The notes under the pieces are model-generated. The model did no database searches. It had not been told where the DNA came from and saw only the letters and a program-made list of their open reading frames with translations. A DNA stretch of 6,731 bases from Bacilli bacterium (GTDB lineage: Bacteria > Bacillota_I > Bacilli_A > RF39 > UBA660): positions 1-6,731 of the forward strand of contig JAFXZC010000011.1 in NCBI GenBank assembly GCA_017541445.1, read 5' to 3'. Position 1 is the first letter of the stretch, and each line of letters opens with the position of its first letter. Shown here piece after piece: positions 1-4,443 of the stretch. A program made the translations under genes and the position numbers.

Positions 1-1
1 A

Positions 2-487
2 AATGAGTTTATTGATAAAGTTGATAAAGAAACTGCAAAAGATATCTTAAATCCTGTTAAAAAAGGTCTTATTAAGCAATATAAAGATGAAGATATAGAT
101 AATCTATCTACTTATTCAAAAGAACTTGCTGAAGATAATATTAGAAAGGATTTAGAGATTAAATCACTTACTGAAGAAGTTAATAGTTTTAGATCTGGTA
201 AGGCATATAAAGAACAAAATAGAATTATAGATAATCAAAAAAAGATTATTAGTGAGAAAGATGATGAAATCAATACTTGGAAGAATAAATTTGAAGAATT
301 AGCCGAAGAATTTAAGATGTTTAAGAAAAGAATTCAAGATAAGATATTCTCACTAACAACGAAAATATTTGATATTCTTCATATACCTTATGATTGGTAT
401 GAAGCAAATGATATTGATTATGCTATTGATACTACAAGAGATTATTTAAAAAAGCATTCTAAAACTAAAGATGATTTAGAGAGATGA
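2..487 (+). CDS. C-terminal part of a coiled-coil protein, possibly a MobV/Pre-type relaxase (5' truncated by the window)
   Basis: An open frame runs from the first bases to a TGA at 485-487, giving 161 residues with no start inside the window. The visible part is highly charged, rich in Lys, Glu and Asp. From about residue 44 to 112 it has a heptad-like pattern typical of a long coiled coil, followed by a short C-terminal segment with aromatic residues (HIPYDWYEAND). It ends 84 bp before the integrase start, in the same direction, so the two are probably cotranscribed. MobV/Pre plasmid recombination relaxases have an N-terminal catalytic domain and a coiled-coil C-terminus, and often sit beside an integrase in small mobilizable elements. 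The catalytic domain is off the window, so that identity is inference. A phage or plasmid structural coiled-coil protein is also possible. That this is a real coding region is fairly certain; its function is not. Confidence 0.7.
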   Translation, partial: NEFIDKVDKETAKDILNPVKKGLIKQYKDEDIDNLSTYSKELAEDNIRKDLEIKSLTEEVNSFRSGKAYKEQNRIIDNQKKIISEKDDEINTWKNKFEELAEEFKMFKKRIQDKIFSLTTKIFDILHIPYDWYEANDIDYAIDTTRDYLKKHSKTKDDLER

Positions 488-496
488 TTTATAATA

Positions 497-538
497 TTAC
501 CAGTTTATATGGTAAAATAACATTGTTACGAACTGGTA
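497..538 (+). promoter_or_regulatory. Overlapping inverted repeats in the integrase leader
   Basis: Two inverted repeats share the same left arm. TTACCA (497-502) pairs with TGGTAA (510-515) across a 7-nt loop. TACCAGTT (498-505) pairs with AACTGGTA (531-538) across 25 nt. The two pairings exclude each other because both use 498-502. The site lies between the upstream stop codon (487) and the integrase ribosome binding site. It could be a protein-binding operator, an attenuator-like RNA switch, or chance in AT-rich DNA. There is no U-tract, so it is not a simple intrinsic terminator. Confidence 0.35.
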
Positions 539-555
539 TATTTATAAATCCCAAC

Positions 556-564
556 AAAGGAGGA
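556..564 (+). promoter_or_regulatory. Strong Shine-Dalgarno site for the integrase
   Basis: AAAGGAGGA lies 7 nt upstream of the ATG at 572. It is a near-perfect match to the anti-SD of Bacillota 16S rRNA and fixes the integrase start. Confidence 0.9.
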
Positions 565-571
565 ACGATAT

Positions 572-1690
572 ATGGGAATATATAAATTACCTAAGAATCA
601 ATGGACTAAAGATGGTCGTAAATATAAATATTATTGGAATGAAAAAGATAAGAGTGGAAAATGGAAAAAGAAATTTTCACAAGCATATAAAACTAAACTT
701 GATGCAATGAATGCTGAAAGAGAGTTTCTAAATAATAAGGTTGAGTTTGGTGGAGATATGGATATGACATTTGGTACTCTTACCGACCAATATATCGAAT
801 CACAAAAAAATAAAGTTCGTAGAAGAACTATGGAAACATATTTAAAAAGAAGAAGATATTTTACTAGTTTTGAAAATGTTAAGTTAAAAGATATGGATGG
901 CAATTTATATCACAAGTTTCAACAAGAATTATGGGATAAACCTATTAAATGTTCTAGTAGAAATGATATTCAAAAATTTCTTAAAATTATTCTTAACTGG
1001 GGTATGAAAATGTATGATATTAATTTAATGCGTTTTTATAAGAAAATAGAATTCTTTAAAGATCCAAACGAAATCAAAGAGGAAAAAGATGTTTATACTT
1101 TTGAAGAATTTCAAAAATATATTACTGGTACTACTAGTCTAAATGATAAAACAATGTTTGAAATGTTATATTATTGTGGACTTCGTAGAGGCGAATGTCG
1201 TGGACTACAATGGTCAGATATAGATTGGAAGAATAAACAAGTATCTATTACTAAACAAGCTAATAGTGTTAAAGATAGCCAAAAGTATTATGAATTAACA
1301 CCACCAAAGACATCAAAAAGTATTAGAACATTACCTCTTACTGATATCTTATACAACGATTTAGTAAATCTTTACAATGAGAAAAAGAAATATTATGGAT
1401 TTAATGATAAATGGTTTGTATTTGGAGAAGTTGATCCATTAACATTTGGAATGATGCATAGAATAAATAAAAGAATTGCCGAAAGTGCTGATATTAGAAG
1501 AATTCCATTACACTCTTTTAGGCATAGTTGTGCATCACTTTTAATAAATACAGGTCAACCACCAACAACAGTATCTAAGTATTTAGGACATGCTAGCACT
1601 AAAGAAACACTAGATACTTATGCTCACATGTTTCCAAATAATCTAGGAGATGTAAAAAATACCATAGATAATTTAAATCTTGGTATTTAA
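572..1690 (+). CDS. int: Tyrosine recombinase / site-specific integrase (Tn916/phage type)
   Basis: A complete 372-aa integrase that would catalyse site-specific integration and excision of the element by a tyrosine-linked DNA intermediate. Three domains are visible. The N-terminal arm-binding region (about 1-58) is basic and aromatic, with WTKDGRKYKYYW and KWKKKF. The SAM-like core-binding domain (about 65-165) contains TLTDQYIESQ. The catalytic domain is about 174-365. The catalytic set is complete: R205 in GLRRGE, probable K246 in PPKTSKS, H314 and R317 in LHSFRH, H340 in LGHAS and the nucleophile Y350 in LDTYAHM. Length and order match Tn916 and temperate-phage integrases. The start is set by a strong SD 7 nt upstream. 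The gene follows the coiled-coil/Mob-like gene, has TTGGTATCT repeats right after its stop, and faces the minus-strand genes beyond 1972, as expected for an integrase at the edge of its element. Nothing looks broken. Confidence 0.96.
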   Translation: MGIYKLPKNQWTKDGRKYKYYWNEKDKSGKWKKKFSQAYKTKLDAMNAEREFLNNKVEFGGDMDMTFGTLTDQYIESQKNKVRRRTMETYLKRRRYFTSFENVKLKDMDGNLYHKFQQELWDKPIKCSSRNDIQKFLKIILNWGMKMYDINLMRFYKKIEFFKDPNEIKEEKDVYTFEEFQKYITGTTSLNDKTMFEMLYYCGLRRGECRGLQWSDIDWKNKQVSITKQANSVKDSQKYYELTPPKTSKSIRTLPLTDILYNDLVNLYNEKKKYYGFNDKWFVFGEVDPLTFGMMHRINKRIAESADIRRIPLHSFRHSCASLLINTGQPPTTVSKYLGHASTKETLDTYAHMFPNNLGDVKNTIDNLNLGI

Positions 1691-1713
1691 ATAAACTTAA
1701 ATAAAAAATTAAT

Positions 1714-1756
1714 TTGGTATCTGAAAAAAGGTTTTTGGTATCTGGCTTGGTATCTA
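1714..1756 (+). repeat. Three TTGGTATCT direct repeats, likely integrase arm-type sites
   Basis: TTGGTATCTG occurs at 1714-1723 and 1735-1744, and TTGGTATCTA at 1747-1756. A degenerate fourth copy, TTGGTATTT, overlaps the end of the integrase gene at 1680-1688. Start-to-start spacing is 21 and 12 bp, close to two and one helical turns, so the copies would face nearly the same side of the DNA. Short direct repeats just beyond the integrase gene are the usual place for arm-type binding sites of Tn916- and phage-type integrases. The role is inferred; the repeats are directly visible. Confidence 0.65.
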
Positions 1757-1786
1757 GAAAAAATTAAAAACCTCAGAAACTCTTAT

Positions 1787-1818
1787 AAAAAAATGACGGA
1801 ACATTGAATCGTTCCGTC
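1787..1818 (-). terminator. Intrinsic terminator of the candidate small RNA
   Basis: Read on the minus strand, an 8-bp perfect stem GACGGAAC/GTTCCGTC (1795-1802 with 1811-1818) with an 8-nt loop is followed by one A and then seven T (1787-1793). The T-tract lies only on the minus-strand side, so the terminator serves leftward transcription and not the integrase. Confidence 0.85.
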
Positions 1819-1887
1819 TTCAGGGGGTTTTGGTTGATTCACTTTCATTATAATCATGAAAGCAATCTAGCATGATATTATCATGCT
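1787..1887 (-). ncRNA. Candidate small regulatory RNA, about 100 nt
   Basis: A compact minus-strand unit has a near-consensus promoter (TTGACA-17-TATCAT at 1894-1922), a predicted start near 1887 and an intrinsic terminator ending near 1787. In order the RNA would contain a 5' hairpin from the 21-bp palindrome at 1868-1888, and a second hairpin CTTTCAT/ATGAAAG (1842-1848 with 1856-1862, 7-nt loop). Then comes an unpaired stretch with ACCCCCTG (about 1820-1835), and finally the terminator hairpin. TGAATC in the linker (1836-1841, minus strand) is complementary to GATTCA in the terminator loop (1805-1810), so a 6-bp pseudoknot is possible. Bacillota small RNAs often use C-rich single strands to bind SD sequences, which this could resemble. 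I do not recognise the family. A 24-codon frame inside it overlaps the terminator and lacks an SD. Confidence 0.55.
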
Positions 1888-1888
1888 A
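1868..1888. repeat. Perfect 21-bp palindrome just downstream of a minus-strand -10 box
   Basis: TAGCATGATA (1868-1877) and TATCATGCTA (1879-1888) are perfect reverse complements around one T. The palindrome begins 6 nt beyond the -10 TATCAT on the minus strand. It can be read as the 5' stabilising hairpin of the small RNA or as an operator for a dimeric repressor overlapping the transcription start. Confidence 0.75.
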
Positions 1889-1893
1889 ATTAA

Positions 1894-1922
1894 ATGATAA
1901 ACTATGAGGGTGTATTTGTCAA
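1894..1922 (-). promoter_or_regulatory. Sigma-A-type promoter of the candidate small RNA
   Basis: On the minus strand a perfect -35 TTGACA (1917-1922) is followed by a 17-bp spacer and -10 TATCAT (1894-1899). The predicted start is near 1887. No open frame with a ribosome site follows. Confidence 0.7.
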
Positions 1923-1937
1923 TATAGGTTGGAATAA

Positions 1938-1968
1938 AAAAAATACATTTTTTGTAAATGTATTTTTT
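1938..1968. terminator. Bidirectional intrinsic terminator
   Basis: AAAAAATACATTT (1938-1950) pairs perfectly with AAATGTATTTTTT (1956-1968) across a 5-nt loop, giving a T-tract on both strands. It begins 3 bp beyond the stop codon of the leftward 126-aa gene, which it should terminate. It could also stop rightward read-through from the integrase, which has no obvious terminator closer. Confidence 0.85.
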
Positions 1969-1971
1969 AAT

Positions 1972-2352
1972 CTATTTCAACTTTTTATCTTGATATGGAA
2001 CGATTTTACGATATAGTCTATATGCTAGACTACCTCTTTGTTTTTTTCGTTCTGCAACTAGACTTGCTATAGAATCAATTTCTTCTGTTTCTCTTGATGT
2101 TAATTTTACTTTTTTAGGTTCTAACATTTCTTCAGTTAATGTACCATTTAAGTAATGTTGTACAATTGATTCCTCTTCTAATTCAGCAGCTACTTGTTGA
2201 TAAACTGCATCTTTTCTAGATACAACGTATTTATAGAAAGCTAATTTGTCTTTATTAGACATTTTAGTCATTATTAATACTCTTTGTCCTGGAAATCTAA
2301 CTAATTGCTCGAATAACGACGGTAAATCGTCCTTCATTGACATATTTGTCAT
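1972..2352 (-). CDS. Conserved-looking hypothetical protein, 126 aa
   Basis: I do not recognise this 126-aa protein. It is soluble and highly charged, with no signal peptide or membrane segment. A hydrophobic strand-like stretch, QRVLIMTKM (residues about 23-31), precedes helices rich in Lys and Glu, and the C-terminal 40 residues are strongly basic (AERKKQRGSLAYRLYRK). Such a basic tail could bind nucleic acid, but that is inference. The first in-frame ATG is at 2352. Two more Met codons, at residues 4 and 6, could be the true start because the upstream purine run (AGAGAGAG) is weak and 12 nt from the first ATG. The gene has its own canonical promoter (2386-2414), yet lies 64 bp behind the second metallophosphoesterase gene in the same direction, so it may be made both alone and by read-through. 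It ends in a TAG just before a strong terminator. Confidence 0.75.
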   Translation of the reverse strand: MTNMSMKDDLPSLFEQLVRFPGQRVLIMTKMSNKDKLAFYKYVVSRKDAVYQQVAAELEEESIVQHYLNGTLTEEMLEPKKVKLTSRETEEIDSIASLVAERKKQRGSLAYRLYRKIVPYQDKKLK

Positions 2353-2385
2353 AAAAATTTATTTCTCTCTCTTTCTATGACAATA

Positions 2386-2414
2386 ATTATATAAAATATA
2401 CGTTTTTTAGTCAA
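2386..2414 (-). promoter_or_regulatory. Canonical promoter for the 126-aa gene
   Basis: On the minus strand TTGACT (2409-2414), a 17-bp spacer and a perfect TATAAT (2386-2391) predict a start near 2379, leaving a leader of about 27 nt. The -35 box begins 2 bp beyond the stop codon of the preceding metallophosphoesterase gene, with no terminator between. Confidence 0.75.
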
Positions 2415-2416
2415 AT

Positions 2417-3352
2417 TTATCTATAGTTTCTAGGTTTCTTTCTTAATACTAATGCTTCTTCATTAGCTAGTCTTATTTCATCATCTACAATAGCTAATTG
2501 TCTTTGATTTACTCTTTCTATAAATTTATCATAGAAGATATATTCTGCTTCTAAAAAACATACTAATGGATTATATTCATAGGTATTCATCTTTACATCT
2601 GATAAAGATGGTACATAGAATACTCTTTCATCTTTATTTGAATTTTTAGATTTATGAGAATGTCCTTTATATGTAATAGATACTGGCTTTTTCATTTGAT
2701 TATTACCTTTATTTATATCATGTGTTATAGCTATTGCATCATCTTTTAATAATACTACTCCATATCCATATCCTAGTGATACCATATCATATCTTCTTGT
2801 AGATATTGCTCTTGCTACATCAAATCCTTCATCTGTAATAGATTTAAAATCATGATTACCATATAAATTAACTATTATTATATTTGGATCATGTGGAAAT
2901 ACTCTACAGAATCTAGTTATTTGTCCTGGTACAGTACTACATCTTAATAATTGATTACTTTCTGGATATACATTATCTATTTCATCTCCACAACTAAATA
3001 TTACATGTATATCATGTTCTTTTGCATAATTATGTATTACTCTTAAATAATTAGGATTATCATGCATACTTCCTATATGTTCATCTGATATAAATATAGA
3101 TTTTAATACTTTTCCTTTTACATTTATTCTTATATTATTATTACTTGGATTAAAATTTAATGTTCTATTAGGTTTTAATATTATAGTACCATCGGAGTAA
3201 TATGATTCGTGAAAGTTATAACCAAATTCTCTTATTTCTTTTAATTCTCTACTTAATTCTGATACTGTTAAATGTAATTGTTTTTCTATATCTCCTAAAG
3301 GTATTCCTTCTTTAATCATTGATAATATTCTTAGTTTTCTTTCACTCATCAT
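2417..3352 (-). CDS. HTH-metallophosphoesterase fusion protein, paralogue B
   Basis: A 311-aa protein with two parts. Residues about 5-62 look like a winged helix-turn-helix: IPLGDIEKQLHLTVSELSRE, then a wing-like YYSDGTIILKP. Residues about 83-270 form a calcineurin-like metallophosphoesterase with all five metal-binding motifs: D90-E-H92, GD 122-123, GNHD 165-168, H211 in ITHD and GHSH 230-233. Family members hydrolyse phosphomono- or diesters with two metal ions; the substrate here is unknown. Unlike its neighbour, the first motif reads DEH rather than DLH. It overlaps the upstream paralogue by 11 bp and is surely translated from the same message. The frame opens with two consecutive ATG codons. 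The SD AAGGAGGG (3356-3363) is better spaced from the second (3347-3349), so the protein may be 310 aa. The domain combination suggests a DNA- or RNA-linked role, which is inference. Confidence 0.9.
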   Translation of the reverse strand: MMSERKLRILSMIKEGIPLGDIEKQLHLTVSELSRELKEIREFGYNFHESYYSDGTIILKPNRTLNFNPSNNNIRINVKGKVLKSIFISDEHIGSMHDNPNYLRVIHNYAKEHDIHVIFSCGDEIDNVYPESNQLLRCSTVPGQITRFCRVFPHDPNIIIVNLYGNHDFKSITDEGFDVARAISTRRYDMVSLGYGYGVVLLKDDAIAITHDINKGNNQMKKPVSITYKGHSHKSKNSNKDERVFYVPSLSDVKMNTYEYNPLVCFLEAEYIFYDKFIERVNQRQLAIVDDEIRLANEEALVLRKKPRNYR

Positions 3353-4262
3353 TATCCCTCCTTAGTGATAATATCATTTCTGATGCTAATTTTTTATGTG
3401 GTTCTAATGTATATTCTTTTATAAATATTCTTTTTATATGTCCTGTTTCATCTAATTTAAATTCTGATTCCATAAATCCTTTTAATGGTTTTTCTGAATA
3501 ATTAGTTGGTAATGCATCTGATAAAGATGGTACAAATATTAATGCATTATCTCTTCTTAAATCATATTTTGTTTTATGTGAATGTCCTCTAAATGTTATA
3601 GGATATTCTGCATTACGATGTTTAGTAGCATTACATAAATTATGTTCTAATGTTATAAAATCATTTTGTATATCTATAAATCCTTGTCCATATCCTAATG
3701 ATATTATATCTGGTCTTTCTAATTCTATAGTTTGTGCTACATCTAATTCATCTTCATCTTTTTTTAAATCATGATTACCATATAAATTAATAGTTATTAT
3801 ATGAGGACTATAAGGATAGTTTCTTACATAACTAGTTATTTGTCCTCTTAATGTTTTTAATCTTAATTTATTTGGTTTTAAATAATATGTATTTTCTACT
3901 ATATCTCCTGTATTAGCTATATAATGTATTCCTTTTTTAGTAGCATGATCAAATACTGTGTCAAATAAATCTAATCTATCTCTTTTATTACCTATATGTA
4001 AATCAGATATTAATAATAATTTAAAACTATCTTCTTGTACATTTATTCTTACTCTATTAGATGGTTGTATTTCTTGATCTACTGGTATTAAAAAATACGT
4101 GCCTTCACTATCCAATTGTCTTGTTAAATTTGGGTAGTTTGCACGTATGTTTTTTAAAGTTATTAAAAAATCATGATCTGAAAGACTTAGTACATCTTTT
4201 ATTTTATCAAGGGCAACTCTATTAGACATTAATGATAATACTAGTTGTTCTCTTTCTGTCAT
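3342..4262 (-). CDS. HTH-metallophosphoesterase fusion protein, paralogue A
   Basis: A 306-aa protein with the same layout as the gene that follows it. An N-terminal helix-turn-helix-like domain (about 1-60; RVALDKIKDVLSLSDHDFLI, then DSEGTYFLIP as a possible wing) precedes a calcineurin-like phosphoesterase domain (about 80-270). The metal-binding motifs are D87-L-H89, GD 119-120, GNHD 162-165, H207 in LEHN and GHSH 226-229, so it should be active. The pair share RINV before the catalytic domain, NLYGNHD, ISLGYG and VPSLSD, so they arose by duplication. Overall they have diverged well beyond a recent copy. It is first in the leftward operon. Its SD, GAGGGTGAT (4266-4274), is the 3' half of the consensus and sits close to the ATG. 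It ends in TGA inside the start of the next gene. The target molecule cannot be told from sequence. Confidence 0.9.
   Translation of the reverse strand: MTEREQLVLSLMSNRVALDKIKDVLSLSDHDFLITLKNIRANYPNLTRQLDSEGTYFLIPVDQEIQPSNRVRINVQEDSFKLLLISDLHIGNKRDRLDLFDTVFDHATKKGIHYIANTGDIVENTYYLKPNKLRLKTLRGQITSYVRNYPYSPHIITINLYGNHDLKKDEDELDVAQTIELERPDIISLGYGQGFIDIQNDFITLEHNLCNATKHRNAEYPITFRGHSHKTKYDLRRDNALIFVPSLSDALPTNYSEKPLKGFMESEFKLDETGHIKRIFIKEYTLEPHKKLASEMILSLRRDNDE
3356..3363 (-). promoter_or_regulatory. Shine-Dalgarno site inside paralogue A for paralogue B
   Basis: AAGGAGGG on the minus strand lies within the last codons of the upstream gene, 3 nt before the first ATG and 6 nt before the second. It allows independent re-initiation and favours the second ATG (3347-3349). 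Confidence 0.7.
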
Positions 4263-4265
4263 TTG

Positions 4266-4294
4266 ATCACCCTCTACAATATAAATATATCATA
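4266..4294 (-). promoter_or_regulatory. Probable promoter and SD for the phosphoesterase operon
   Basis: Between the upstream terminator and the ATG at 4262 the minus strand carries candidate -10 boxes TATGAT (4289-4294) and TATATT (4278-4283). A weak -35 TTAACT (4302-4307) lies 18 bp before TATATT. The SD GAGGGTGAT is at 4266-4274. The TATATT option would leave almost no leader, so the exact start is uncertain. Only 43 bp separate the terminator and the gene, so a promoter must lie here if the gene is not read through. Confidence 0.4.
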
Positions 4295-4303
4295 TTTTAG
4301 TAG

Positions 4304-4443
4304 TTAAAAAAAGTATAGTTTACACTATACTTTTATTCTTTTAATACACCTTTTACTATATTTCCATTTGCTGATTTAGTAGCTATCATTTGATCTACTA
4401 TATCTTCTGTATCAGCTGTATAATTAACTGTTACTTGTCCACC
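4304..4443. repeat. 140-bp direct repeat, copy 1 (3' end of the 691-aa gene and its terminator)
   Basis: Bases 4304-4443 match 6592-6731 at all positions but one by eye (T at 4320, A at 6608). The repeat covers the terminator and the last 36 codons plus stop. Copy 2 runs into the window edge, so the full repeat may be longer. Its left limit is sharp: outside 4304 and 6592 the flanks differ. Confidence 0.95.
4306..4334 (-). terminator. Intrinsic terminator of the DUF285 protein gene
   Basis: AAAAGTATAGT (4309-4319) pairs with ACTATACTTTT (4324-4334) across a 4-nt loop, an 11-bp perfect stem. On the minus strand it is followed by a run of T from 4312 to 4306. The stem overlaps the first two bases, in plus orientation, of the gene's TAA (4333-4335), so the stop codon is built into the hairpin. 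Confidence 0.88.

Noticed and set aside
631..903. 90-aa minus-strand frame
   Set aside because: Antisense shadow of the integrase, with composition typical of reversed AT-rich coding sequence and no SD.
1795..1818. Terminator for the integrase on the plus strand
   Set aside because: The stem is followed on the plus side by TTCAGGGGG and not a T-run; the T-tract lies only on the minus side.
1783..1857. 24-codon minus-strand frame starting ATG at 1857 inside the candidate small RNA
   Set aside because: It has no SD and its last codons lie in and beyond the terminator and T-tract, so the transcript would end before the stop codon.
3319..3501. 60-aa plus-strand frame
   Set aside because: Opposite the junction of the two phosphoesterase genes, which carry full catalytic motifs.
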